NCBI RefSeq assembly: GCF_914271435.1
Contig: NZ_CAJZAI010000004.1
Coordinates: 310,001 to 374,000 of the forward strand
Source of the DNA: Cupriavidus laharis
Lineage (GTDB): Bacteria; Pseudomonadota; Gammaproteobacteria; Burkholderiales; Burkholderiaceae
DNA length: 64,000 bases
Direction: 5' to 3'
Below the pieces are notes generated by a model that ran no database searches, had not been told where the DNA came from, and worked only from the letters and a program-made list of their open reading frames with translations. The position numbers and the translations under genes are program-made. Of the stretch, positions 25,237 through 36,300 are shown piece by piece (within the stretch, counting starts at the first letter, position 1; each line of letters starts with the position of its first letter).

Positions 25237-28200
25237 CGCTAAGTGCATCTCGATGGCACGTCATAGCCGAATCCAACTTCGCTTGGGAGCGGGAAGCGCT
25301 GGAATGGCTGCGTGCCAACCTTCCTGACCGCGATTCGTGGCACGTCTGGACCAACTTCGAGTTCATCGACGACGAAGGCAAGGTGAGCGAAGTCGACGCT
25401 CTGGTGTTGTCGCCGGCCGGACTGTTCCTGGTCGAGATCAAGAGCAGGCCAGGGGTACTCCGCGGTGACACGCATAGCTGGACCTGGACTACCGACGGCA
25501 GGTCATCCACCTACGATAACCCGCTAATTCTCGCGAACCGCAAGGCCAAGCGGCTGGCCAGCCTGTTGCGGCGCCAGCCGGCCATCACCAAGGCCAAGAT
25601 GCGGTTGCCATTTGTCGAGCCGGCCATCTTCCTTTCATCGAGCAGCCTGGCATGTCAGCTTGAGGGCCTGGCGAAGAGCGCCACGTTCCAGCACGGCAGG
25701 CCCGGAGCCCTGGACGATGCTGGCATTATCGGCGCGCTGAGCAATGGCATTACCACGAGGGCGACCACGCCGGTTGACGCCACCCAGGCACGCGCTATCG
25801 CCAGAGGCCTGGCAGAGGCGGGCATTCGCCCGTCCAATAAACATCGCCAGGTCGGTGATTACAGGCTGATCAAACTCATCGCTGAAGGCGAAGGATTTCA
25901 GGATTGGGAAGCGAGCCACGTCAGCATTGACACCGTGCACAGGCGCGTGCGGATCTATACGGTGGCGACCGCTTCCAGCCCAGAGATTCGTGCGGCCCGG
26001 CTGCGTCAGGCGCGTCGTGAGTTCGAGGTGCTCGAAGGCATCGATCACCCGGGCATCCTGCGCGTTAAGGACTACAAGGAAACCGAACTTGGTCCCGCGC
26101 TGATTTTCGACCACGATCCTAAAGCTGTTCGGCTGGACCACTTGCTTCGCGAAAAGGGCAAAACGCTCACCATCACTCAGCGACTGCAGTTGGTCCGAGA
26201 CATCGCCGAGACGCTGAAGTATGCCCACGCCAAGCGCTTGTACCACCGTGCTTTGGGCCCGCAAAGCATCCTGGTACACGGTGCGGACAGCAGTGTCATG
26301 CAGCTCCGACTGATGAACTGGCAGACCGCTTCGCGCAACGTCGGGGATTCTGCTGCCCTGGACACTGTTCACCGCACGACCGGCACGCAGCACGTTGAGG
26401 ACTACGTTGAGGATCCAGGGCTTATTTATCTAGCACCGGAAACCACCCGGGCCGACCCCGCCCAGGGCGCCAGCCTTGACGTGTTCTCGCTCGGCTGCAT
26501 CGCCTTCTACATCTTCACGGGCCAGCCTCCGGCGGAGTCAACGCTGGATCTGGCCGAAAAGCTTCGCATTGGTCAAGGTCTGAGGCTCTCGGACACTATG
26601 GACGGTTGCGGGGCGCGACAGCAAGACCTGATCCAATTCGCCACTTCGCCGGACGTGCTGTCGCGGTATGACACTGTTCAGGGCTTTCTTGACGACTTGG
26701 ATCTTGTCGAAGACGAACTGACCACGCCCGATCCCGAAGTTACCGTCGATCCCAGCATCGCCACGACTGGCGACCGGCTTGATGGTGGGTTCACCGTCGT
26801 CAAACGCATGGGACGTGGCTCGTCCAGCGATGCCTTGCTGGTGCGCCGTGATGGCAGCGATGAGGAGGCCATCCTCAAGGTGGCCTGCGACGTCGCCCAC
26901 AACGACCGGCTGGTTGCCGAGGGTGAGGTGCTGGCCCGCCTGCACCACCAGAACATTGTGGCTCACCGCGAAACCCTCACGGTTTCCGGGAGGACCGCGC
27001 TGCTGCTCAAGAGCGCGGGCGCCAAGACTCTTGCGGAGAAGCTCAAGGAGGAGGGGCGCCTTTCACTTGACATGCTGCAACGCTTCGGTGAGGAACTGAT
27101 CGAGGCCGTCGACCATCTCGAATCCGAGGGCGTCGCGCATCGCGACATCAAGCCTGAGAACATCGGCATAGCGGAGAACCGCACCGGCAAGTTGCAGCTC
27201 GTTCTGTTCGACTTTTCGCTGTGCCGCACTCCGGTCGACAACATCACAGCCGGCACCCACCCTTACCTCGATCCCTTCCTGTCGTTGCGCAAGCCGCCGC
27301 GTTGGGACCTGTATGCCGAGCGCTTCGCGCTTGCGGTGACACTCTACGAGATGGCGGTGGGCCAGCCGCCGGTATGGGGCGACGGCCAGACGTCTCCATC
27401 GATGCTCAACGTGGAAGTCACCATCGAGAAAGATGTGTTCGACCCGGTCACGCGGGAAGCCTTCGCCGGCTTCTTCGAGAAAGCGCTCAAGCGCGATTTC
27501 CGCGAGCGTTTCGATAACGCCGAGGACATGCTGCGCGCCTGGCGAGCCATCTTCGAGACGCGGCAGACGGTTCATCCCAGCGATGCCATGCCGGCCAGCG
27601 GCCTGGCTGCCATCGCCCTGACAGCCAACCCCCAGACCACGATGGTCGAGCTGGGATACAGCCTGGAAGCCCAGGATGTCCTGGAGCGCATGGGTGTGCA
27701 TAATGCCCGCGAGCTATTGGCGGTCGACCGGATTCGTTTCCGGTATCTCAAGGGCGTCGGCGACAAGATCCGCAAGGAAATCCGGCTGACTGCCAAGGAG
27801 TTGGCGCGCCTGAGGCCAGACCTGACGCAAGGGCGCGCTGTCGCGCATGATGCCGATGAGGCGGTCGAAGGTGCCGTCAGCATCAACGAGCTTGCTGCGC
27901 AATTGCTTCCCCGTCGGCCCGCGGGCGACGACCGGCCAGACGAAGCAGCCCTGGCGCATTACCTGGGTCTGGACGACACGGTAAATGCCGGCGCATGGCC
28001 CAGCCTCGGTGAGGCCGCCCAGGCTGGCGAAGTCGATCGCGGCACCCTGACAGCGACCCTGATCAAGGCGCGGGAGCGGTGGCTCAAAACTCCGGCGTTC
28101 ACGGAGTTGCGCCATCAGATTGATTCGCTCGTTCGCAGCCAAGGCAACGTGATAAGCGTGCAGGAAGGCGCCCTGGCGCTGCTTGCACTGCGCGGCTGCG

Positions 28201-29510
28201 CATCGCAGGATGAAGCTGAACGTCTGCGGCAGGCCGCTGCGGTCCTGCGTGGAGCAGTCGAGGCAGAATCCCATCTCGATCAACCCCGCTTCGAAGCGGT
28301 CGACCATCAGCCGTCGATGCTCATTGCCAGCGCAACCGCATGGGCGGACTATGCGCGCCAGCTTGGCACCGCGGCCGATGCCTGCGCGTTGGCCGACCCC
28401 TTGCTGCCCCCCGCGCGCGTCCTCGAAATGCTGGAAGGCGTTCCCCTTCCTGCTGCCGGGCAACTCGGCGGAAGTGTCCCGATTGCCCTGACGCCCACCC
28501 GCTTGCTGCGGCTCGCGGCGTCGGCATCTCGCAATGCAGCGGTTTCCAGCCGGCAGGAGATGTACCCGCGCGGCATGGCGCCCATCCAGGCACTGCGCCA
28601 ATCCCTCGGCGCGCTGATTGGCGCCCCGGAACTGCGGGTGAAGGACATCAAGGATCGCGTCCGCGGCCGATATCCCGAGGCATCGGCGCTGCCGGACCGT
28701 CCCGCACTGGACCGCCTGCTCGAAGAGGCTGGTGCGCCGTTGGCCTGGGATGTCGCAGGGGCAGAAGGGCGGGGCGCATACAGGCTGGCCACCCTGGGTC
28801 GGGGGCAGACGGCGGGCACTACCACGCAGTTCTCTCGTCAGGGCACCCTGCTGACCATCCATGGAATGGGTGATGACGACGTGGCCCGGGCTGCGATGGT
28901 GGAAGATCGCCTCGTCCGCTCGCTGGAGCAGGGCGGCATGCTGGTGCTGACCGTGCCGGCGCGCATCGCCCGACACGCGGAGGCCGAGTTGCTGCATCGC
29001 TTCGGCAACACGGCGACGCCTGGCATGGCCGTGAAGCGCATCAATTTCGATGCAATGCTGCTTGCCGCCTTGCGGGATCAGGCCCGAGCCGCTCGCGTCG
29101 ATTGGAGCGTAGTGCTCCAGGCCGACGCGGCGGATCGCGGCAGCCGGCACTGGACCAACCTGCAACGGTTGGTCCAGCGGGCATTGCCGGCGGTGCGCAC
29201 CGCATTGCTGGACAGCCCGTCGCCCATCCTGCTGGTATGCGTGGGGCTGCTCGCCCGTTACGAGTTGATGAGCCTCGTTACCGAACTGGAAGCGCACACC
29301 GGCCGGCCCGGCCACACGCCCAGCGCGTGGGTTCTGCTGCCTTCCAGCCAACAGGGCTTGCCTGTCATCGACGGCGTGGCCGTGCCACTCGTCAACAACA
29401 TCCACAACACCCGTGCCCTGGCATTGCCTCAAGCGTGGGTTGAGAACAAACACCGGGCCAAGACGGGCAGCCACGCCCGTCCGTCCACCGCAGGAACGAT
29501 TGCATCGTGA
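25233..29510 (+). CDS. pglW: PglW: NERD plus tandem serine/threonine kinase (BREX type 2)
   Basis: A 1425-residue protein starting at GTG with AGGAG seven bases upstream. The order is: a NERD nuclease-related domain (about 13-115, with SEVDALVLSPAGLFLVEIKS); a degenerate kinase fold (about 205-480) in which the catalytic loop reads HRALGPQS rather than HRD; then a second kinase (about 510-780) with GRGSSSDALL, the catalytic HRDIKPEN near 636 and DFS in place of DFG; then a helix-hairpin-helix-like segment (YLKGVGDKIRKEI) and a long C-terminal region. PglW is the kinase of the phage growth limitation/BREX 2 system, first known from Streptomyces. It overlaps the regulator upstream and pglX downstream, so all are co-expressed. 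Confidence 0.95.
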   Translation: MTLSASRWHVIAESNFAWEREALEWLRANLPDRDSWHVWTNFEFIDDEGKVSEVDALVLSPAGLFLVEIKSRPGVLRGDTHSWTWTTDGRSSTYDNPLILANRKAKRLASLLRRQPAITKAKMRLPFVEPAIFLSSSSLACQLEGLAKSATFQHGRPGALDDAGIIGALSNGITTRATTPVDATQARAIARGLAEAGIRPSNKHRQVGDYRLIKLIAEGEGFQDWEASHVSIDTVHRRVRIYTVATASSPEIRAARLRQARREFEVLEGIDHPGILRVKDYKETELGPALIFDHDPKAVRLDHLLREKGKTLTITQRLQLVRDIAETLKYAHAKRLYHRALGPQSILVHGADSSVMQLRLMNWQTASRNVGDSAALDTVHRTTGTQHVEDYVEDPGLIYLAPETTRADPAQGASLDVFSLGCIAFYIFTGQPPAESTLDLAEKLRIGQGLRLSDTMDGCGARQQDLIQFATSPDVLSRYDTVQGFLDDLDLVEDELTTPDPEVTVDPSIATTGDRLDGGFTVVKRMGRGSSSDALLVRRDGSDEEAILKVACDVAHNDRLVAEGEVLARLHHQNIVAHRETLTVSGRTALLLKSAGAKTLAEKLKEEGRLSLDMLQRFGEELIEAVDHLESEGVAHRDIKPENIGIAENRTGKLQLVLFDFSLCRTPVDNITAGTHPYLDPFLSLRKPPRWDLYAERFALAVTLYEMAVGQPPVWGDGQTSPSMLNVEVTIEKDVFDPVTREAFAGFFEKALKRDFRERFDNAEDMLRAWRAIFETRQTVHPSDAMPASGLAAIALTANPQTTMVELGYSLEAQDVLERMGVHNARELLAVDRIRFRYLKGVGDKIRKEIRLTAKELARLRPDLTQGRAVAHDADEAVEGAVSINELAAQLLPRRPAGDDRPDEAALAHYLGLDDTVNAGAWPSLGEAAQAGEVDRGTLTATLIKARERWLKTPAFTELRHQIDSLVRSQGNVISVQEGALALLALRGCASQDEAERLRQAAAVLRGAVEAESHLDQPRFEAVDHQPSMLIASATAWADYARQLGTAADACALADPLLPPARVLEMLEGVPLPAAGQLGGSVPIALTPTRLLRLAASASRNAAVSSRQEMYPRGMAPIQALRQSLGALIGAPELRVKDIKDRVRGRYPEASALPDRPALDRLLEEAGAPLAWDVAGAEGRGAYRLATLGRGQTAGTTTQFSRQGTLLTIHGMGDDDVARAAMVEDRLVRSLEQGGMLVLTVPARIARHAEAELLHRFGNTATPGMAVKRINFDAMLLAALRDQARAARVDWSVVLQADAADRGSRHWTNLQRLVQRALPAVRTALLDSPSPILLVCVGLLARYELMSLVTELEAHTGRPGHTPSAWVLLPSSQQGLPVIDGVAVPLVNNIHNTRALALPQAWVENKHRAKTGSHARPSTAGTIAS

Positions 29511-32500
29511 TCAACGCCCCCCAACTCCTGGCCGACCTGACCAAACTGCTTAAACGCCTGGAAGGCGATCTTCGGCAACGCATCGAAGACTTAACGGCGC
29601 TCAAAGCCAGCCTGCAAGCCGAATGGCAGGCCGCCCGCGATGCAGGCCGTTGTGCCGAAACCTTCGAGACGTGGGCCGACCAGGTCATCACCCAGGCCGG
29701 CGTGCACTGGCTGCTCAGTTGTGTGTTCCTGCGCTTCATCGAGGACAACCAGTTGGTGGATCGCCCGTGGCTTGGCGGCACGCCCGAGTCGGGGCGCCTG
29801 GCGCTGGCGCGTGACCGGCACGAGGCGTACTTTCGGGAATACCCGACGGAAAGCGACCGCGACTACTTGCTCTCTGCCTTCCGCGAAGCCGGCACGTTGC
29901 CGGGCCTGCATACCTTCTTCGATGAGGCCCACAACCCAGCCTTCCGCCTCGGCATCAGCGGCGATGCCGCCATGGCGCTGCGGGAGTTCTGGCAGCAGGT
30001 AGACCCTAGTACCGGGGCGTTGCTGCACAATTTCACCGACGCGGATTGGAACACTCGCTTCCTTGGTGATTTGTACCAGGATCTGTCCGAGGCAACCCGC
30101 AAGCGCTATGCGCTGCTGCAGACGCCGGAGTTCGTTGAAGAGTTCGTCCTCGATCGCACGCTGACCCCGGCTATCCGCGAATTTGGCTTCCGTGATGTGC
30201 GCATGATCGACCCGACCTGTGGGTCGGGCCACTTTTTGCTGGGAGGCTTCCACCGGCTACTGGCCGAGTGGCAGCGGAACGAACCCGGCGGTAGCCCGGT
30301 GGACCTTGCTCAGAAGGCGCTGGACGCCGTGGCGGGTGTAGACCTCAACCCCTTCGCGGTGGCGATCTCGCGCTTTCGCTTGTTTGTCGCGGCGTTGCAA
30401 GCCGCCGGCGTGCAGCGGCTGGCCAACGCGCCCGACTTCAGTGTTTCAGTTGCGATTGGCGACAGCCTGTTGCATGGCACACGATTTGGCCTGACGCAGA
30501 GCCAGGATCTGTTCGACGTCGCCGAGAGCCACGCTGACACAGGGCTGGCTCACGCCTACGCGAGTGAAGACCTGGGCGAGGTGCAGCGAATTCTGGGCCG
30601 TCAGTACCATGCGGTGGTGGGTAACCCGCCCTATATCGTCGTGAAGGACGCTGCGCTCAACGCCGCCTATCGACGCAAGTATGCCAGTTGCCACATGAAG
30701 TATTCGCTGGGGGCGCCGTTCACGGAGCGATTCTTCGAGTTGGCGGTGACCGGTACGGACGGACGCGGTGCCGGCTATGTGGGTCTGATTACGGCCAACT
30801 CTTTCATGAAGCGCGAATTCGGCAGCAAGCTGATTGAGCAGGTTCTTCCCCGGCTGGACCTGACGCACGTGGTAGACACCTCCGGCGCGTACATTCCCGG
30901 CCATGGCACTCCCACAGTCATTCTTTTCGGTCGGAACCGTATGCCGATTGATACCAATGTGCGCACAGTGATGGGGATCAAGGGCGAACCAAGCACGCCA
31001 GATGATCCGGCGGAAGGGCTAGTTTGGGGCGCTATCCTTGACCAGATTGATCAGGTCGGCAGTGAGAGCGAATTCGTCAGTGTTGCAGACACGTTTCGGT
31101 CGACGCTTGGGAGGCACCCTTGGAGCATCGGTGGTGGTGGGGCAAGTGCTCTTAAAGAGCTAATCGAGGAACGCTGTTTGACGCGATTAGGAGACGTCAC
31201 GGCCGAGATGGGATTTTTTGGCATCACTGCTGCTGATGACGTACTATTGTCGGATATTTTTACTCTGCGTCGGCATTTAATCGAGGAGTTTTTGATCCGA
31301 CCGATCGTCGTCGGTGATGAGGTGCGGGACTGGTGCACTCATCCAAAGTCATACGCAATATTTCCGTACACTGATGAACGCCTCGTTGATATACATGAAG
31401 CGCATTACTTGGGCAGATGGCTATGGCCATTTCGGACGAACCTTGGATCTCGCCCGACGTTTTCCAAGAAAACTTATTTTGAAGAGGGGCGCCCTTGGTG
31501 GGAGTGGCACCAAGTGGCTGTGCGACGTGCCAAAAATCTAGTAATAACTCTTGCTTTTGTGGCAACAGACAACCATTTTGTCTTGGAGCGAGAGGGGAAG
31601 GTATATAAGCAATCTTCGCCTCTCATAAAACTTCCGGATAACTCTTCTGTGGCTGACTATCTAAATATTCTGCAGGTCCTAAATTCTTCTGCGGGATGTT
31701 TTTGGATGAAGCAGGTTCTCCACGACAAAGGAAATGGAGGGATTGGTGGCGGAATTGCTTCAGAGGACTGGGAGAGGTTCTACGAATATACTAGCGCCGG
31801 CCTGAAAGATTTTCCAGTTCCGGAAAATCAAAATACTGAGATTGCTGCACGACTTGATGCGTTGTCTCTCGAACTTTCTGAGCTGAGTCCCAGAGAAGTA
31901 CTTGTGGGGTGCTCAGATACCCCAAGGGACTCTCTGATGACAGCTCGAAATCGGGTAGAGGCCATTTATAAAACTATGATAGGGCAGCAGGAGGAACTGG
32001 ATTGGCGTTGTTATCGCCTCTATGGCCTGCTGCCTGCAGGTCTAGCGGAGGACGAGGTGGAGTTCTTCGCACCGGTCGAAGTGGCACGGGGCGAGCGGGC
32101 ATTCGAGATCGTGCTCGCTCGTCGTGTGGCTGCAGGACTTGAGCAGACAACTTGGTTTGAACGTCATGGCTCGACCCCGATTACTGAGATTCCAACGCAT
32201 TGGCCCGCGGGCTATCGTCGCGTGGTTGCTCGTCGCATAGAACTGATTGAGCGAGACAAATCCATCGGCCTCATCGAGCGCCCGGAGTTCAAACGGCGCT
32301 GGAACTCGCCGCGTTCGGAAGACTTGGAAGCCTCCGCCCTGCGCGATTGGTTGCTGGCCCGGCTGGAAGCCCCTGCGCTATGGCCCGCCAGCCCCGAACA
32401 ACCGCCTCAACTCAACAGCACCAGCCGCCTCGCCGACGCTGTGTCGCACGACGCCGATTTCATGCAGATCGCCGCGCTCTATGCCGGTCATGCCGATTTC

Positions 32501-33262
32501 GATCTGCCGCAGCTCGTTGCCGAACTCGTTGTCGCAGAAGCCGTGCCGGCGCTGCCGGCTCAACGCTACACCGACACCGGCTTGCGCAAGCGCGCCCAGT
32601 GGCAAGACACCTGGACGCTGCAGCGTCGTGAAGACGCTATCGAAGCCCGGGTAGTGGCTGAAAACGACGACACCTGGCGCGCCAAATTCGCCGAAATGAC
32701 CCGCACGACTTTCGGAACCGATACCTCCGAAGAAGCGCGCGCCTGGATCGAGAAGAAGCTGGCTGAAGAGATCAAACGCCACCAGGACGAGCGCAAAGCC
32801 AGCGAGGTCGGGGCAATTCCCGTACCGCCCAAATATCAGAGCAAGGACTTTCTGAAGGCCGATTTCTGGCGCCTGCGCGGCGGCCTGGACGTGCCCAAGG
32901 AGCGCTGGATCAGCTACCCCGGCTGCGAACGCGGCTCGGACGGTAGCCTAGTCATCGCCTGGGCCGGCTGGGATCACCTGCAGCAGGCCACGGCGCTGGC
33001 CGGGTACTACCTGGACATGAAGGACAGCGAAGGCTGGGAGCCGGCGCGCCTGCAGCCCTTGCTGGCCAGTTTGCTGGAACTGGTGCCCTGGCTGGAGCAA
33101 TGGCACAACGAACTGGACCCGGTGTTCGGCGAGCGCATGGGGGACTACTACCGTGGCTTCGTCACCCAGGAAGCGCGCGACATCGGCTTCACGCTGGATG
33201 ACCTGCATGCCTGGAAGCCGCCCGTGGTGGCGGCAAGGCGCGGCCGTCGCAAGGCAAGCTGA
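29507..33262 (+). CDS. pglX: PglX: adenine-specific DNA methyltransferase (BREX type 2)
   Basis: A 1251-residue N6-adenine methyltransferase. The SAM-binding motif I is MIDPTCGSGHFLLGGF (near residue 234) and the catalytic motif IV is GNPPYIV (near 373). PglX marks the host's recognition site so that BREX spares host DNA. The central part, roughly bases 31,060-32,010 (residues about 520-830), has visibly lower GC than both flanks; this corresponds to the target recognition region and suggests replacement by recombination. The frame is intact across it. The GTG start overlaps the pglW stop by four bases. Downstream, pglY follows after 38 bases, the only real gap in the operon. Confidence 0.95.
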   Translation: MINAPQLLADLTKLLKRLEGDLRQRIEDLTALKASLQAEWQAARDAGRCAETFETWADQVITQAGVHWLLSCVFLRFIEDNQLVDRPWLGGTPESGRLALARDRHEAYFREYPTESDRDYLLSAFREAGTLPGLHTFFDEAHNPAFRLGISGDAAMALREFWQQVDPSTGALLHNFTDADWNTRFLGDLYQDLSEATRKRYALLQTPEFVEEFVLDRTLTPAIREFGFRDVRMIDPTCGSGHFLLGGFHRLLAEWQRNEPGGSPVDLAQKALDAVAGVDLNPFAVAISRFRLFVAALQAAGVQRLANAPDFSVSVAIGDSLLHGTRFGLTQSQDLFDVAESHADTGLAHAYASEDLGEVQRILGRQYHAVVGNPPYIVVKDAALNAAYRRKYASCHMKYSLGAPFTERFFELAVTGTDGRGAGYVGLITANSFMKREFGSKLIEQVLPRLDLTHVVDTSGAYIPGHGTPTVILFGRNRMPIDTNVRTVMGIKGEPSTPDDPAEGLVWGAILDQIDQVGSESEFVSVADTFRSTLGRHPWSIGGGGASALKELIEERCLTRLGDVTAEMGFFGITAADDVLLSDIFTLRRHLIEEFLIRPIVVGDEVRDWCTHPKSYAIFPYTDERLVDIHEAHYLGRWLWPFRTNLGSRPTFSKKTYFEEGRPWWEWHQVAVRRAKNLVITLAFVATDNHFVLEREGKVYKQSSPLIKLPDNSSVADYLNILQVLNSSAGCFWMKQVLHDKGNGGIGGGIASEDWERFYEYTSAGLKDFPVPENQNTEIAARLDALSLELSELSPREVLVGCSDTPRDSLMTARNRVEAIYKTMIGQQEELDWRCYRLYGLLPAGLAEDEVEFFAPVEVARGERAFEIVLARRVAAGLEQTTWFERHGSTPITEIPTHWPAGYRRVVARRIELIERDKSIGLIERPEFKRRWNSPRSEDLEASALRDWLLARLEAPALWPASPEQPPQLNSTSRLADAVSHDADFMQIAALYAGHADFDLPQLVAELVVAEAVPALPAQRYTDTGLRKRAQWQDTWTLQRREDAIEARVVAENDDTWRAKFAEMTRTTFGTDTSEEARAWIEKKLAEEIKRHQDERKASEVGAIPVPPKYQSKDFLKADFWRLRGGLDVPKERWISYPGCERGSDGSLVIAWAGWDHLQQATALAGYYLDMKDSEGWEPARLQPLLASLLELVPWLEQWHNELDPVFGERMGDYYRGFVTQEARDIGFTLDDLHAWKPPVVAARRGRRKAS

Positions 33263-33300
33263 TCGCTCTCACGAACACAAGCAAGCAAGGGAGCATAACC

Positions 33301-36300
33301 ATGACTCTGCTGAAAGACCTCATCGACATCCCCGAGCGGGTGCATCAGGGTGACTTCGTCCTACAACTTTCCAAGGGCGTGACCGAGCCCGAGCAAACGC
33401 TGCGGGACTACGTTGTCACGCCGCAGTTAGTGGACGCCTTTTCTAACGCGCTGGGGTTCATCCAGCAAGCCGTGCAATCCGGGGGCAGCAAGGCGGCATA
33501 CCTCCACGGCAGTTTCGGTTCCGGCAAGAGCCATTTCATGGCCGTGCTGAACCTTCTGCTGGCCGGTAACACGCGTGCGCGCGCAACGCCTGAGTTGGCT
33601 GACGTGGTGGCCCGCCATGGCTGGACAGAGGGGCGGAAGTTCCTGCTGGTGCCGTATCACATGATCGGCGCACGGGACATGGAGTCGGCCATTCTCGGCC
33701 AGTACGCCGAGTTTGTTCGCAAGAAGCACCCAGATGCCCCAGTGCCAGGCTTCTATTTGGCGGAGGGACTGTTCAAGGATGCGCGCGAACTGCGCGAACG
33801 CATGGGAGACGAAGCATTCTTCGCCCAGCTCAACGAAGGTGCCAGCAACGGTGACGACGGAGGCTGGGGCACCTTCGAGAGCGGCTGGGATGCCATGTCC
33901 TTTGATGCGGCGATGCTGGAGGCGCCCAACGGTGAGGAGCGGTCGCGCCTCGTGGGCGACCTGATCACGCAGTTCTTCTCGGCCTATCGCAGCCTGGCGG
34001 GCAGCGGCGAATCTTTCGTGTCGCTCGACGATGGATTAAGCATCATGAGCCGGCATGCCCAGGCGCTGGGCTACGATGCCGTGATCCTGTTCCTGGACGA
34101 ACTGGTGCTGTGGCTGGCCAGCCATGCCGCTGACGTCAACTTCGTCAGCCGTGAGGGCACGAAGCTGGTCAAGCTAGTGGAAGCAACCAACGCCGACCGG
34201 CCCGTCCCGCTGATTAGCTTCGTGGCCCGGCAGCGCGACCTGCGCGACCTCGTCGGCGAGAATCTGGCCGGCTCCGTACAAGTGCAGTTCAGCGACGTGC
34301 TCAAGCACTGGGAGGCACGCTTTCACCGCGTTACGCTGGAAGACCGCAACTTGCCGGCCATCGCCGAGAAGCGAGTGCTGCGCCCGGTGGACGAGGCCGC
34401 GCGGCAGGTCTTGCAGGGCACGTTCGACGATCTGCTGAAGATGCGCAAGGACGTGCTGGACACGTTGCTGACCACGACGGCGGACCGGGATATGTTCCGC
34501 AAGGTGTACCCGTTCTCGCCGGCCCTGGTCCAGACCTTGATTGCAGTGTCGGCTGCCCTGCAGCGGGAGCGCACCGCGCTCAAGCTGATGCTGCAGTTGC
34601 TGGTGGACCGGCGCGAGGATCTCGAGCTTGGCCAATTGATCCCCGTGGGCGATCTTTACGATGCCATCGCCGAGGGCGATGAGCCGTTCAGCGAAGGCAT
34701 GCGCCTGCACTTCGAGAACGCGAAGCGTCTGTACAACCAGCGCTTGCTGCCGATGCTGGAGCGCCAGCACAACGTCACGTGGGAGGCCATCAAACTGGGG
34801 CAGGCCGACCCTGCGGCGGCCCGGAACCTGCGTAACGATGCCCGTCTGCTCAAGTCGCTGTTGCTCGGTGCGCTGGTGCCCGAGGTCGAGTCACTCAAGG
34901 CCCTGACTGCGCCACGGCTGGCGGCCCTGAATCATGGCACCTTCCGCTCGCCGATTCCCGGGCGCGAGGCGCAGGACGTGCTACGCAAGTGCCGTGACTG
35001 GGCCAGCGAGATCGGCGAGATCAAGATTACTGAGGACCAGAATCCGATTATCTCCATCCAGGTTACGGGTGTGGACATCGAGCCCATCCTCCGGGCGGCC
35101 GAGGCTAACGACAATCCGGGTAACCGCCGCAAACGGATTCGCGAGGCGCTGTTCAAGGAACTGGAGATCGAGGACACGGGCGATCTGTTCAACACCTATG
35201 CGTTCAACTGGCGCGGCACCCGGCGTGAGATCGAGATGCTGTTCGAGAACGTCCGCGAGATGACCGATGATCGCCTGCGTGGGCGTTCCGGTACATGGAC
35301 TGTGGTGCTGGACTTCCCTTTTGACGATGCGCACTTCGGCCCGGCTGATGACCTGGCCCGGCTGACGGAATACCGTGGCGGCGACACCCGAACACTGGTT
35401 TGGATTCCTTCCTTCCTGAGCAACAAGGCACTCGCCGATCTGGGCCGGCTGGTGGTGCTGGACTTCATTCTCCAGGGGGAACGGTTCGACACGTATGCGG
35501 GCCACCTGTCGTTCGTGGATCGCGTACAGGCCAAGGCACTGGCCCGCAACCAGCTCGATCAGCTACGCATCAAGCTGCGCTCACAACTGGAGGTGGCCTA
35601 TGGCATTAACACCGAGCCTCGCGATGCGGTCAGCAACCCGCTGACTGCGGATCAGCAATTCCGATCGCTCGATCCGACGTTGTCGCCGAGGCCACCTGTG
35701 GGAGCGGACTTCAAGGTAGCGTTCGAGAATCTGCTGGGCCAGTTGTTTGCACACCAGTATCCCGCCCACCCCGATTTCGACACCGAGATCAAGCCTGCCG
35801 TCATTCGCAAGATCTGGCCGGAGGTGCAAAAGGCCATCGAGGCCCCGGGACAGCGCGGGCTGGTGCAGGACGCCAGCATCCGCAAGCTGGTACGGGCGGT
35901 GGTTAATCCCTGCAAGCTGGGCCAGATGTCGGAGACCCACCTGCTGATCGAGCCGCATTGGCAATCGCGCTTCTCGCAATGCCATGCCCGTGACGGCGGT
36001 GGCCCGATAACCGTTGCCAGGCTGCGGCAGTGGATCGATACACCACAGCCCATGGGCTTGCCACTCGAACTGCAAAACCTGATCATCCTTGCGTTTGCCG
36101 CGTCCACCAACCGCCGGTTCACGATGCGGAACGGGCCGTATGAGCCGTCGGTAGACAGCTTGCCTGACGAACTGGAACTGCGCGAGCAATCATTGCCCGA
36201 TCCTAGTCATTGGGAGATTGCGCTGCTGCGTGCGTCCAGCCTGTTTGGGCTAACCTTGGGTCAGACGCTCAATGCGGCCAACGTAGGCAAGCTGGTCGCA

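Noticed and set aside
27714..29474. 586-residue open frame opposite pglW
   Set aside because: Composition is rich in Arg, Gly and Gln as expected for an antisense shadow, and pglW on the other strand is well supported.
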